DNA of 64,000 nucleotides from Mermis nigrescens (GCA_036768485.1 JAVLUZ010000143.1:7321531-7385530), one strand, 5' to 3'; shown: positions 39,714 through 51,358, counted from the first letter of the stretch. The notes: generated by a model from the letters alone, not told the origin. A program made the numbers and translations.

Positions 39714-42672
39714 ATCAGCCACTTCGAAGGGTTCCTGAAGCTCTTAAGCACGTGATCGACCAAGAAGTTGAAAAAATGAAAGCTCAAAATTTTATTCAAC
39801 CGTCTCAGAGTCCTTTTCGCGCTAATATTCTGCTGGTCCAAAAAAAGATGGAACAATTCGTCCTTGTGTTGATTTTCGAGCTTTAAACGCAATCACAAAA
39901 AAAGACGTCTACCCTTTGCCCCGCATTGACGAAACTCTCGATAGTTTAGGAAAATCTAGGTTTTTTAGCACCTTAGATTTGGCCTCGGGGTACTGGCAGG
40001 TGGAATTGGATGAAAATAGTCGCGAAAAAACTGCTTTCGGTACTAGAAAAGGCCTTTTCGAATTTTCTGTTATGCCTTTCGGACTCTGCAACGCCCCAAG
40101 CACTTTTCAGAGGTTAATGGACCTCGTGTTGTCTGGATATCACTGGGATTTCTGTGTAGTATATTTAGACGACATTGTAGTTTTTTCGAAAACGTTTCAA
40201 GAACATTTGCAGCACTTACAAAAAATATTTGATCGAATTCGTGAAGCTAATTTGACACTGAAAATTTCCAAGTGTAAATTTGGTTGCGAAAAAGTGCCAT
40301 TTCTTGGGCATATTGTCTCTAAAGATGGTATCCAGGCAGATCCCAAAAAAATTGAAAGTATTGTAAATTGGCCCACCCCGAAAAAGAAGGAAGATATCGC
40401 TAGTTTTTTGGGTCTTTGTGGATATTATCGTCGGTTTTCGCAAAATTTTTCGGAAAAAGCTTCTCCCTTATTAGAAGTAAGTAAACCCAAAGGAAAACCA
40501 TTTAGCTGGGGTCCTGAACAGCAAAAAGCATTCGAGCGTTTAAAAACAGACGCCGTAAGCTATCCAATCCTTAGATATCCGGATTTTAGTAAAATTTTCG
40601 TAGTTTACACGGACGCATGCGAGCATGGTTTAGGAGCTGTATTGGGCCAAAAAGATGAAACCGGAGAGTGGGTAATTAGCTATGCTAGTCGAGTTTTAAC
40701 TGATGCTGAACGTAAGTACCATATCAACCATAAAGAAATTTTAGCTGTCCACTGGGCTGTGCATAAAGTTTTTCGTCCTTACGTATATGGCCGGCATTTT
40801 GAGCTAGTTACAGATAGTTCCGCTGTTTTTTGGTTTAAAAGCTCAAAAGACGGAAATGCTCGAATAATGCGCTGGCAAGATAATTTATCTTCTTACGATT
40901 TTACTGTTATTCAACGAAAAAGCAAAAACCACGGAAACGCAGATGGACTTTCTAGGAAAACCGAATCTGAAACAGCCGATGTTTATCAGACAAGAAATTC
41001 GGAAAATTTTCTAGCATTTTTGGATGCGATTGAAAATTTGAATTTTGAGGAAGGGGTTCCCTCGTGGAAGGACGAGCAGTCGAAAGATCCGTTTTGTTCG
41101 AAAATTTTGGCGTTTTTAATTAGAAATGAATTGCCTACCGATTTAAAACAGTCGCAGGAAATTCAGGTTCAAGCGCGAAATTTTGTGATAAGCGAAAATG
41201 GACAGCTATTCCGTACCTTGGAGAATAAGGGGAGAAGGCTTGACTGTCAGCTTGTGGTCCCTGAATCAAAAAAGCTCGAAATTTTGTGGTTTTATCATAA
41301 TTCTCGATTTGCGGCACATTTAGGCGTTATAAAATCGTATCGAAAAATCGTGAGCAAATATTGGTGGCCTTGCATCTTTTCTGATGTTCAAAAATGGGTA
41401 AATGCCTGTAAAAATTGTCAGCAAATAAAACTTTTGCCTATAAAAGCCCCGTTGCAGACCATTGAGGTGGGAGAACCATTCAGTAGAATTGCTATAGACA
41501 TAGCGCAGCTGCCTCTTACATCTGAAGGGAATAAGTACGTTATTGTCTGTACTGAGTATGCGACTCGTTGGGTAATGGCCAAGGCGGTCCCCTCCATGAC
41601 AGCGGAAATAGTTGCAAAATTTCTTGTGAATGACGTAATTTGTCAACACGGAGTTCCGACCACTATTCTTTCGGATCAAGGAGCTCAATTCACATCCGAA
41701 ATTGTGTCTAATCTTTGCCGATTTTTGGGAATTCTCCAGTCTTTTACTACTATAAACCACCCGCAGTCTGACGGCATGTGTGAGCGTTTTAATCGAACGC
41801 TGTTTCAAATGCTGGCAGCTTGTGGAACCGAAACAAGTGATGAGTGGGATTCTCTTTTGCCCTTCGTAGTCTTAGCATACAACACAGCCGAGCATGCGTC
41901 TAGTGCGGATTCTCCTTTTCATTTGTTGTATGGACGGGAACCCATTTTTTCGATAGATCTTGAAGCACAACGGGAGGTAGACCCCGATCTGTTCGGTGAA
42001 TTAGACGCTGGAGTGGTTAAACAACGCTTAACCCTAGCTAGAAAAATTGCCCTTGAAAATTTAATTAAAGCCCAGAAACGGCAAGCCATTCAGTATAATA
42101 AAAACGCTTGCTCGACTGGTTTACACCAAGGACAACAAGTTTGGCTTTGGAATAGCGTGAGGCCCAAGGGTGTACGTGGGAAATTAGAACCCAAGTGGGT
42201 CGGGCCATATGTAATAGTACGCCCAGAAACCAGTGTAAACTACCGAATTAAGCCTTTACACGTAAAAGGACCTGAAAAAGTCGTTCATTTCAACCTTTTG
42301 CGTAAAATTACCGATCTTGAGCCAAAAGAATTTCAAGTTAATGAGCATTTAACAGAAATAACAGAAAAATTGAATTTTTCTCGGCCTCAGAAAGGTGAGT
42401 TAGTAATTGTGAAAGCCCGTAGGTTGCCTTTTTGTCCCGCTATAATTGTAGACGACTGTGCAATTCGGCGCAGAGAGAAACGGCCTAACGAAATCGTAGT
42501 TAAAATTTTAGGAAGTAACATGGTAACTTCTGTCGCTTTTGATCACATTTTCAAGTATACTGTTGAAAATGACACAGAATTAGAATTGTCTGCGAAAACA
42601 CGATTAGCTAGGCGCGCCTTAGAAGAAGCAAGGCAAATTGCTCAAAGCAAAAAACTTTGGTCCGAACAGTAA
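39714..42672 (+). CDS. Ty3/gypsy pol: RT, RNase H, integrase with GPY module
   Basis: RT begins just after the gag stop in a shifted frame (VPEALKHVIDQEVEKM), shifts again at an A run (39,840-39,846), and is then open for 918 codons from 39,916. RT: FSTLDLASGYWQV, FGLCNAPSTFQRLM and the catalytic VVYLDDIVVFS. RNase H: VYTDACEHGLGAVLG and VTDSSAVFW. Integrase: HHCC zinc site (H-x-H, then CKNCQQ), then catalytic D in IAIDIAQLP, D in ILSDQGAQF and E in MCERFNRTL with about 35 residues between the last two. GPY/F: KWVGPYVIVRP. No chromodomain is evident. All catalytic residues are present. Confidence 0.92.
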
Positions 42673-42751
42673 TATATTTCCCCTTCGCGCATTTTATTTT
42701 GTTTCTATTTATTTTGCTTCCGAGTTGATTTACTTATTTATTTTTGTATAG

Positions 42752-44761
42752 TTTATTAATTGTGTTCTTTATAGAAACGTCCCAAATTTTGAAACAAGTC
42801 TGCGAATACACGGCATTCGCGGCTATTCAGGTTGGCGACTAAGAAACAATGTGTTCGATGGAGACGTGGAACCGGATTACACGCAGTTTGAGAATTTTCG
42901 TCTAATGCTGGCACCAAGGCACACCGTAGAGCAAATAGCACCGAAGATTAAGGTGACTAATGGCGAACTATACATTCTTTTGAGTATTGAAGAACTTCGG
43001 ACTTTGCCCGAATTTTCTTGGTTCTTTTCAAAGTATTTAAGTTGGTTTAAAATCAAGAAAATTTGGTTCGATTATAACAGTCCTGATTGGTCTCCATACT
43101 TGTACGCTATTTTTCGTTACATCGTGCGAAAATTAAAATTTTATCTTGAATGCCGAAAAATGGTAAAGCATTTGCCAAAATTAACTGAATTCCTGAGACA
43201 CAAATGTGACGGCATTATTTCGGAAGTTAGGTTTTCGGCGCATCGATTTGCTGGAATTCGTAAAAAGCATAACCGGGGAGGAACAATTGCTGGAAAACAG
43301 CGTAGGCTAAAAAGACGTAATACACGACTGGCTATTGCTAAGCAGTACGGTTATAAAATTACTATACCAAAAACTCCTCGTTTGCTGCGAAACATTCGTT
43401 ATTTTCGAGGTCACGAAAAGCTGAAAATTTGGCGGAAAAAGTCCAAAGCTGTGTACCGAAAAATACCGAAAAAATATTTTGTTCCGACTTTTGGTAAAAC
43501 GACGTGCCAAAATAGTAGAACGAAAAGATGGGTTTCTTTGCGAAAATTCACTACTTTTAGATTGGCATCTTTGAATACTAGCTGGAAACGAACAGCAGGT
43601 CGCATTCGGTTACAGTCTGAAGCAACAGTACAACAAAAAGCATGTTTTGAACGTTGGAAATGGTTAAGTGCGCTGCGAGAAAAATTTGTAAAAAAGTCTC
43701 GTAGGTATTTAAGTCGATTACCGTATAAAAAGCGAAGAGAATCTATTTCCGTTCGAAAAGCGTTGAAAAGCCGTGAGTTAATATTTTGCAAAATTGATTT
43801 TTTTGCGAAAATTGCACAAGAATCCTTTGAGCAGTCGAAAATCGAACATGCAGGTTTCTTTTGGTGTAAAGCTATACAATTGTATCGTGTTTTGTTTGAC
43901 TCTGGTTATTATGATTCGGAGCGAATATATCATTCGCCTGAATCTAAAAGCGCAGAGGAAATTCGTTTGTCGTTTATCTCTACTGGCCTTAATCTGTTCG
44001 TGGTAAAAGTTCTTACGAAAATATCTACTCAGTGCCTAGAACTGCAGAGCACACAAAATTGGATTAAAATGGGCCAAAAACTCAATCTTTTGGACCTGAG
44101 CTCAACCCTACCTTCTGAAATTGGCAAAAAATTGGTACTTTTGGAAAACCAAAAGAAGCTTGTTTTGGAAACTTGGGGAGGATCCCCTTGGGAGCTTGAA
44201 ATTGAGTTGCAGCTAGTGGGCTTAGGATTAGGTCCTGTTGAATTATTGGGCCAATTGTCTAACGATGTTCAAACGTGCCTTTTCACGAGCGACAACGGAA
44301 CTGCTGATGAATCGTCTACGTCATCCGCAGCTAATCTCTCGAACTCTGTCGCATCACTTCCTACGAACTTGCATACGCTCGAACACAAAACGCCGCATCT
44401 TTTTCAACACCGCCGAATTCGCCCAACTCTATTGCCGCCACCACCACCTAATCAACTTCTTCATTGCAACGTCAAAGAGATCGATTTGCTAAATCTAAAG
44501 ATCACTAAACTTCAAAAAATGTGGTCTCTTCTGAATAAAAAAATTATAAAAAAAGGGCTTGAATCGGGCATAAATGAATATCGTCGTACTGTGCATTGTT
44601 TGAATAAACTCGCATTTTTAATCGTTAACGACTTTAACTTGAAATTTTTTTATTTGAACGCGTTTTCGTCGAAAATCGCTGTCATAGAACTGTGCGAATT
44701 ATTAATTGGTGCGAAGCAAAGTTATTATGCTGAAAAGTTCTGGTACCACTGTAATAATTAA
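42752..44761 (+). CDS. Third ORF of the Ty3/gypsy element, unknown function
   Basis: This frame is open from 42,752 and continues to TAA at 44,761, over 630 codons after pol. It has no ATG at its head; the first in-frame ATG is near 42,906, but acceptor-like sites TTCTTTATAG (42,774) and GCTATTCAG (42,830) precede it, so a spliced start is plausible, as for env genes of errantiviruses. The product does not look like an envelope: no signal peptide or membrane helix. The middle is strongly basic (RKKHNRGG, KQRRLKRRNTR, KKSRRYLSRLPYKKRRE), followed by a Leu-rich region (QLVGLGLGPVELLGQL), a Ser/Thr-rich linker, a run of six Pro and a C-terminal mixed region. Nucleic-acid binding is a guess from the charge. 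An intact frame of this length in a young element suggests selection. Confidence 0.75.
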   Translation, partial: FINCVLYRNVPNFETSLRIHGIRGYSGWRLRNNVFDGDVEPDYTQFENFRLMLAPRHTVEQIAPKIKVTNGELYILLSIEELRTLPEFSWFFSKYLSWFKIKKIWFDYNSPDWSPYLYAIFRYIVRKLKFYLECRKMVKHLPKLTEFLRHKCDGIISEVRFSAHRFAGIRKKHNRGGTIAGKQRRLKRRNTRLAIAKQYGYKITIPKTPRLLRNIRYFRGHEKLKIWRKKSKAVYRKIPKKYFVPTFGKTTCQNSRTKRWVSLRKFTTFRLASLNTSWKRTAGRIRLQSEATVQQKACFERWKWLSALREKFVKKSRRYLSRLPYKKRRESISVRKALKSRELIFCKIDFFAKIAQESFEQSKIEHAGFFWCKAIQLYRVLFDSGYYDSERIYHSPESKSAEEIRLSFISTGLNLFVVKVLTKISTQCLELQSTQNWIKMGQKLNLLDLSSTLPSEIGKKLVLLENQKKLVLETWGGSPWELEIELQLVGLGLGPVELLGQLSNDVQTCLFTSDNGTADESSTSSAANLSNSVASLPTNLHTLEHKTPHLFQHRRIRPTLLPPPPPNQLLHCNVKEIDLLNLKITKLQKMWSLLNKKIIKKGLESGINEYRRTVHCLNKLAFLIVNDFNLKFFYLNAFSSKIAVIELCELLIGAKQSYYAEKFWYHCNN

Positions 44762-45890
44762 ACAAAAAAAATTGTGTAACAATTTTGTTTATTCGTTGAT
44801 AATAATTAATCTATATATAATTTTGGGCTGGGTGGTCCGGAAAAAATTCCTCGGATTCTGGTCCTATTTGCTAATTTCATGTGAGCGAAGTTAAAACAGG
44901 GCCAAATTAGAAGCCTCAGCCAATGCCAATGTATTCGAACCGATGCTAATAACCTATTATCCTTATTAGTCCAGTTGCAACCGCAACTTTGAGCCAGTGT
45001 AATGTTGATACGCATTCTTGTGTATTAATCGTACTGTACATAAAAGTGAGATCCGTGTAGCGGCTTCGGTTCAGATCAAGGATCTGAAGGTATTTACCTA
45101 CCTATTAATGCCGAGGCCATACTGTCGGGCCAATAGGGCCATCAGTAGTCGAAAGAATTTTCGGGTGGACCGGTCGGTAAGATTTGGGTCCTATTCCACC
45201 CACAGACTGGTCTTATTATTTATATTAAAAAAAAACTTAGCTAAACTTTGCTCCAGAACTTTGACTCGTCTGAATCTCGGACCTCGGTGGGACTCGGTCT
45301 TCGGTGGGGAAGTGTAAACGAGTCAAAGCTTTTACATATAAAATATATACATATTTGGTTTGGTACCATTTCTTGGTGTTTTCCACGCGCATTTGAATAT
45401 TTGCATAACCCTGGTATCGGTTTATGATTATGCGTCCGTTTTGGTCTAATACTATGCGTTATTCAAAAACAATGGGTATTCCGTTTAAACGCGTCGCTTT
45501 GCACGAGCCTTTCATATTATTATGTCTGTTTTTGTACTTGCTACGTCTCTTCAGCGTTTCGTGGCTGCGTCTCTTCAGTGTTTCGTGGCTGCCTGCGTCG
45601 CTTTGATTTTCTGGCGTTTAACGTTATTATTCTATTTTGTGGCTGCTTGCGTATACAAATAAATAGCCCGCCCGATTCTAGCAGACAATTCAACACGTTA
45701 CTGGACGGTTTGCCCATCGTACGAATACCGATTTACCGACTATCCTAGGAATTTGGGGAAACACGGTGTCCGTAGACACGACGTAAACTATAAGACAGCC
45801 ACAAAGTCTTCACACGTTGCGGGAACCCAAAGACCCAAGATCAACCCCAACGTTTACACAAATTAATTAAGACGAACTGGGCTATTCTCA
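44762..45890 (+). repeat. Probable 3' LTR region of the Ty3 element
   Basis: Noncoding region after ORF3. It holds a TATA-like ACATATAAAATATATAC near 45,332 and an AATAAA near 45,657, the order expected for an LTR promoter and poly(A) signal, plus a GGGCTGGGTGG purine-rich stretch near 44,824 that could be the polypurine tract. Without the left LTR the edges are not defined. Confidence 0.45.
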
Positions 45891-45913
45891 ATATAAGCTG
45901 CTTTACTTCCATT

Positions 45914-46009
45914 ATACTTAGGCTTAGGCTTAGTATATCTGAAAAGGTGTTTAAAGCTGCTTAGGGCCGCAGGTCGCTCCCGCTCAGGTCGATGTATAGA
46001 TGCTTAGGT
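45914..46009. repeat. ~90-bp repeat, inverted partner at 60,029
   Basis: ATACTTAGGCTTAGGCTT, ATATCTGAAAAGGTGTTT, AAGCTGCTTAG, AGGTCGCTCCCGCTCAGGTC and ATGTATAGATGCTTAGGT all reappear in inverted order and orientation at 60,029-60,117. About 14 kb of nested LINEs lies between. Confidence 0.8.
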
Positions 46010-46039
46010 ATATTGTTATATTGTTATATTGTTACAAAA

Positions 46040-46710
46040 TATTGTTACAAAATCGATGATTTTCAAATACCAAAAGATGCGACTGATGTGAAAGATCTTG
46101 GTGTTTTGATATCAAAAAATTTGAAATCTAGAGTTCATTGTGAATATATAGTAAAAAAATCGATGAGTCTTGAACCTGATTTTTCGAACTTTTGCTTCAA
46201 AACAAAACACAATGCTGATAAAGGCTTTTACAACTTATGTTAGGCCCATTCTTGAGTACAGCACTGTAGTTTGGAACCCCTATCTCATTAAGGACATAAA
46301 TTTAGTAGAAAATGTACAACGAAGGTTCACAAAGCGATTATTCAATGATAAAAACTCTATCTTATGATTTTAGATTGAAGGAATTGTGTCTCGAACGCCT
46401 AGAACTTTGACGGCTCTATTTTGATTTAAACATGGCCTATTCTATCATAAAATTTCAAGCACTGCCTTTTGAAGACTTCTTTGTTCTCAATACGGGGTCT
46501 AATTGTGCCACAAACTCTCAGAAACTAATTGTAAACAAATCAAATCTGAACATTAGAAAATATGAATTTTGTAATCGAATTGTTTCTGCATGGAACCTTT
46601 GCCTGAGCATGCTATACAAGCTCCTAACTCGAAAGCGTTTATGATGAGATTGAAAACTCTTGATTTTGATGCTTTTCTTCAGGGCCGTAAGTAAGCGCAT
46701 TTCTAATTGG
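46040..46710 (+). pseudogene. LINE fragment A: 3' end of a reverse transcriptase ORF
   Basis: Frameshifted pieces of the C-terminal RT region: DVKDLGVLISKNLKSRVHCE, then AFTTYVRPILEYSTVVWNPY and VENVQRRFTKRL, then IKFQALPFEDFFVLN and a final CNRIVSAWN. Same family as the LINEs to its right. 5' truncated, no catalytic palm. Confidence 0.8.
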
Positions 46711-47018
46711 CCTCTTACGTGTCCTTGTCTATCAAACTTTTTAGTCCAGATTTAATATTATTTGCATTAATTAAACCGTAATTTATGCACGCAGGTAGTT
46801 GTTTGGGTATTGTTCGGAATTATATAATGTATGTATCAAAAAATTCTCTCGTGTAATTGAAGAATAACACGTGTGTTTTGATGTCGATAATTATTTGCCC
46901 ATTTTTTCTTTTGATGACAAACAAACTATTGATCTCGATTTGATTTGATTTGATGTTAGATGCTTAGGACGATGCATAGAGGATTAGATGTTGAAATGTC
47001 AAACCTTCAAAGAAACGT

Positions 47019-47210
47019 AATTTTATGCCTTTTCAAGCAATAATCTGTAACGTAGATGTTGAAAACACAATCTGTCAACCATGAGTGAAAATCTTTGAAA
47101 AAAATTTTTCAAATTTTTTTTTCACTCACATGGTTTCCGACAGTTTTTTCGACCTCTAAGTTAAAGATTATTGTTTGAAAAGGCATAGAATCACGTTTTT
47201 TTGAAAATTT
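47019..47210. repeat. Near-perfect foldback of ~90-bp arms
   Basis: The left arm (TTATGCCTTTTCAAGCAATA, then ATGTTGAAAA, CTGTCAACCATG, AGTGAAAATCTTTGAAAAA) is inverted on the right (AATTTTTCAAATTTTTTTTT, CACTCACATGG, CGACAG, TTATTGTTTGAAAAGGCATA). Almost no loop separates them. This would form a long hairpin RNA if transcribed. No TSD was identified. Confidence 0.75.
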
Positions 47211-47640
47211 CACAAGGTCACCTTATTCTCAATATACTCCAGAAAACGTTCAATACAAATGAAAATAAACTATTTCATGCCGTTTATTCCTAAATAATTA
47301 GTTCATACTCTATGCTAGAGTAAAGAGTACTATTTGCACATGTTTTACAAATGATGAAATATGAATCTTGCGACATTTTTTTAACATCGACTTAAGTAAA
47401 CCAAAAAAACCAAGAAAACCAAAAACCAGGCCGATTTTCAAACCATAAAAAACCATAAAAAACCAAAAAAGCCAAAAAACCATGCCCGGCCAACCCTGCT
47501 ACTAACAAGTAAGAATTACCTAAATCGATTCGGGAAAAATTTTTGCAGTTTCACTCTCTAAAACGCATTTTTGCATTACAAAAACTAACCAACTCCGTGC
47601 AGAAGATAAGAATTTTCAATCATAGTGAAATCATGTTTAT
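47211..47640. other. No gene seen; A-rich CC repeats
   Basis: Includes a low-complexity stretch of AAACCAAAAAACC-like units at about 47,398-47,485. No ORF or element boundary is assigned. Confidence 0.4.
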
Positions 47641-48225
47641 AAACAGAGAAAAACGCCTGAATCTAAAGCTGTTTATAATAACTGTGCAAAGTTATTAAAG
47701 GCCGAAATCTATAAATTTCACTCTTCCAAAGAGGATAAACTTATTAAATCTGGAAATTTGAATTCTTTTTATAATTTTGTTAATTCTTTATTAGTGGTGA
47801 AAAGAACCATTCCAATTTTAGCTGATGGTGATCGTGTGATTGCTTCTACTGACAAAGATAAGGCAAACGTTTTTAGCACACTTTTTGCTTCAGTCTTTAG
47901 TGTTTCTACGCAAACGAATTTTGGTCTTATTAATGCTTGTGCACAGCCAAAGTTATCAAACATTCGTTTTTCTGATGATGTCGTTTTTTCTGCTATACGG
48001 AAAATTAAACCATCATTATCGATTGGCCCTGACTGGACTTTGCGTATTTTTTGTGAAAAACTTGCTTTTGTACTTACCCAGTCTCCTTAACCACTATTTT
48101 TGAAATATCTTCAAAACCCATTGTATTCCTGCACTGTGGCGCACCGCTAATGTTGTTCCTGTGTAGTAAAAAGGGCGACCGGAGTGATGCTAAAAATTAC
48201 AGGCCGATATCGTTATGTTGTATTA

Positions 48226-49117
48226 TGAATGGATGAATGAATGAAATAATTTATTACTGAAACGCAACAATTACGAAAGATGTAAAAGAGTAATAAAACG
48301 TACGATCAAAAGAATAAAAGCGTACAGCAAAAGGCGATGAGCGAGTCATGAAAATGACGATTTAAGCCCGCCCTATAATAAATTTGGATAAGTCGACATC
48401 AATTAATCTAGATTTGAATATATTCAAGTTAGGGGAAGAGACTACAAAATCAGGTAGGTGATTCCAAACAGAGATATACTTATAGAAAAAGTCAAATTTT
48501 GTAAATTAGAACGGACAAGAGGAACAACTAGCTTGAAACGATTTGTGCAGCGAGTAGTATTTTGATTAAGCACAAAAAAATCTGTCATGCAAACACAAGA
48601 TTTTTGACTAATAATTTGATACATCATACATAAGCAAATATGAAGGACGACGTAATTCTAATCGACACAAGTTAAGTTGGTTAAGGCGTTCGTCGTAAGA
48701 AAGAGGGCTATGATATCCAACTATGTATTTAGTAAATTTACGCTGAAGAGCCTCCAGCCTGTTGATATCACTAATATAAGAGGGGTTCCATAAAGCACAG
48801 GAATATCTCAAGGATCGGTCTGACGTAAACAATGTAGGCCTTTACGAGATTATTTTTATCATGCGAAAAGAAGGATTTTCTAATTAAGATAGATCTCAAG
48901 AAAGCTTTCTTGATAATACTGTTGCAATGTTCCTTAAATTTCAGGTTGTGCGAAATTAGCACTCCTAAATCACGAACATAGACAGAATCGTTCGTAATAA
49001 CTTGTGTATTGAGTGTATATGACAATTTAGGATTATTTTTGCCCAAATATAGGGCTGTGCATTTAGAATATGATATTGGTAAACAATAAACAATAATTAA
49101 AAAACAATAACTATAAT
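48226..49117 (-). mobile_element. LINE fragment inserted in LINE B (antisense)
   Basis: 5'-truncated copy with the C-terminal RT region in three frames: CTALYLGKNNPKLSYTLN, VRDLGVLISHNLKFKEHCNS, KAYIVYVRPILE, LEALQRKFTKYIVGYH, DERLNQLNLCRLELRR. It ends on the minus strand in AATAAATTATTTCATTCATT, a poly(A) signal and TTCA microsatellite tail. The target-site duplication was not resolved. Confidence 0.85.
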
Positions 49118-49127
49118 TAACAGTACG

Positions 49128-50269
49128 ATGCAAGCACATTTACGTGAGAATAATTTGATCTCCTCCGGTCAGTTTGGTTTCCAAAAGGGTAAATCGTGTG
49201 AATTGCAATTACTAAAGTGCAAAAATGAATGGACTAAATTAATTGATGAAAAAAGCACTGTTGATGTTATCTACATTGATTTTTCTAAAGCTTTCGACAC
49301 TGTAGTTCACCGTAAATTAATTTATAAACTGGAAACTTTTGGATTTTCTGGAGATTTATTGAGTTGGTTAACTTGTTTTTTGAGTGATAGGACTCAAAGG
49401 GTTGTTATTAACGGTCAGTTTTCGAGCGAAAAATCTGTCACTAGCGGTGTTCCTCAGGGCAGTATACTTGGCCCGATTCTTTTTGTTTTATTCATAAATG
49501 ACATTAGTGACCGCTTAAATAGCAAAGTTTGCCTTTTTGCCGATGACGTCAAGCTTTATAATTTATCTAGCAATCACACCCAACTTCAAGATGATATCGC
49601 TAAACTCGTAGTCTGGTCCAATGATTGGCAGTTAAAAATTGCTACTGAAAAATGCTACGCGTTATATCTAGGTTTTGGAAATCCCAAGCATTCTTATAGA
49701 ATTTCTGACCTGACTGTAGAACAGAGTGTAAATTCTGTAAAGGATTTGGTGTTTACGTATCAAGTAAACTTGATTTTAATTTCCACTATAATGATATAAC
49801 GCGTAGAGCTTATGCTAGGGCTATGCTAATATCGAAATCATTTGCTTCTAAAAATAAACTAAATATGTCTAGGGCTTTTACTGTTTACGTCAGACCGCTT
49901 CTTAAGTATTGTAGCACTGTTTGGAATCCATACCGTAAGACCCATGTTTCAATGATCGAAAATGTTCAAAGGAAATTTACACGTAAAATTATTGGATTTC
50001 AGGGACTTTCTTATGCTGAAAGACTCAGTTCCTTAGAATTGGATAGCCTGGAGATTCGCAGATTGCGTAGTGATCTGTGTATGATGTATCAGATATTGAG
50101 TGGTAGATGCGTTTTGCAGCAAGCCGACTTTTTTACTTTTTGTGAAAACAACACGCGTGCTCAAAATTCAATGAAATGTGAATGCACTCCTTTTCGGCTT
50201 GATGTTCGTGGGTATGATTTATCCAATAGGTGGATTCACGTATGGAATTCTCTCCTGAAGCTGTTGTAA
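49128..50269 (+). pseudogene. LINE B reverse transcriptase, frameshifted
   Basis: Open 49,128-49,799, then 49,823-50,269 in another frame. The first block has the RT palm, including FADDVK; the second has FTVYVRPLLKYCSTVWNPY, IENVQRKFTRKI and YAERLSSLELDSLEIRRLR. Reverse transcriptase primes on nicked target DNA. A single frameshift separates the two halves, so decay is recent. Confidence 0.85.
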
Positions 50270-51358
50270 GATCTCCTAGTGTTGCTTCCCTCCGTGAAAA
50301 GTTGAAAAAAGTTGATCTAACGGGGTATTTGCTAGGGGGCGTGTTCTAAGTGCATAATTTATTTAGCCTGCGCGCCTACCTTCGTCTTTTGCACTAATCT
50401 CGTATAAATGTACTTTAATTAATAATTTCTTGCTTTTAGAATATGTGATTTTGTATGATGATTCATGTCGAATGTTTATTTATAATTGTATTTCATTGTA
50501 TATTAATGTTTCTTTTCTTATTGTGTTCTTTTTTGTGCGACGAAAATAAAATATTTGTATTTATTTTGTATTTGTATAAGTTCTAGATCAGATTGTCAAC
50601 AAAAATGTTGCAATCGGTGCGGCGCGGCATAAAGATTTTCGGCGCGAAGCGCCGAAAAATTTTTGAAGTTTTACCTCTCTAAAACGCATTTTTTACATTA
50701 CAAAAATTTTCCACGAATGCCAACCAAGCCCAAAAATTTTTTCCATTTCCTAAAATTTTGGTTGACAAACAGACCAAAAAGTGGAGAAAAAACGGTGATA
50801 AGCAGATTCACACGAGCTACCGTCACTGAAAGTACAGTAATTACTCAATTTTATGCACTTGATTACAATATAGACTTACTTTTCAAATAGGTACTTTTGT
50901 TTGATTGTCATCTAATTAGGTTTGGCGAAAAAATTGCTCTATCGGAAGAGGCACTTCGCTGACCCTTTTGCCAGAGCAATCCTTTCTGCATATGGGTCAC
51001 TACGCCTGTTATTTACAAAAAAGCTTGATAAAGCTGATGACCAACATACTACAGATATTCGACAACACTTTGTGCAAATGGCTACTACAATTGAAATCTT
51101 AAGAAGCGGTATTCCATCAACCGTAACCTGTGTGGAAGGGACAAAGTACCTTCCATAAATATGATTGAAAGTATATTTTTATTGTGTGCAGCACTATTGT
51201 ACGCGTGCTGTTGATAGTAGGCACGTAAGAAGAAGAAGAAGAAGAAGAACAACAACAACAACAACAACAATTTATTCGCTAAGTCAAAAGAAAATATTAA
51301 CATACATGGATAGGACGAATGAACGAAAATGAAAATACATGAAAGACAAAACAAATTA

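Larger units (their letters stand above)
37109..45890 (+). mobile_element. Ty3/gypsy LTR retrotransposon, 5' end lost in gap
   Basis: Gag-protease, pol and a third ORF follow in order, then a noncoding 3' region with LTR-like signals. The frames are open over long distances, so the copy is young by comparison with the LINEs around it. The left LTR cannot be seen, so LTR divergence and exact borders are unknown. Confidence 0.85.
47640..50575 (+). mobile_element. LINE B: Jockey/CR1-type retrotransposon, split by another LINE
   Basis: The first part (47,640-48,225) encodes the RT leader (NSFYNFVNSLL, KANVFSTLFASVFS, IRKIKPSLSIGPD, then NYRPISLCC). A LINE fragment in the opposite orientation is inserted, and RT resumes at about 49,118 with LISSGQFGFQKGKSCELQLL, VIYIDFSKAFDTV, SGVPQGSILGPILF and CLFADDVKLYN (catalytic ADD). 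A frameshift near 49,750 breaks the rest; the C-terminal part is open from 49,823 to 50,269. The 3' end is near AAAATAAAATATTTG at 50,548. Confidence 0.85.

Noticed and set aside
39700..39720. Programmed frameshift between gag and pol
   Set aside because: Possible, but a second shift of the same kind in an A run within RT makes simple base loss or sequencing error more likely.
42752..44761. Envelope gene
   Set aside because: The position fits env, but there is no signal peptide, no transmembrane helix and a strongly basic centre.
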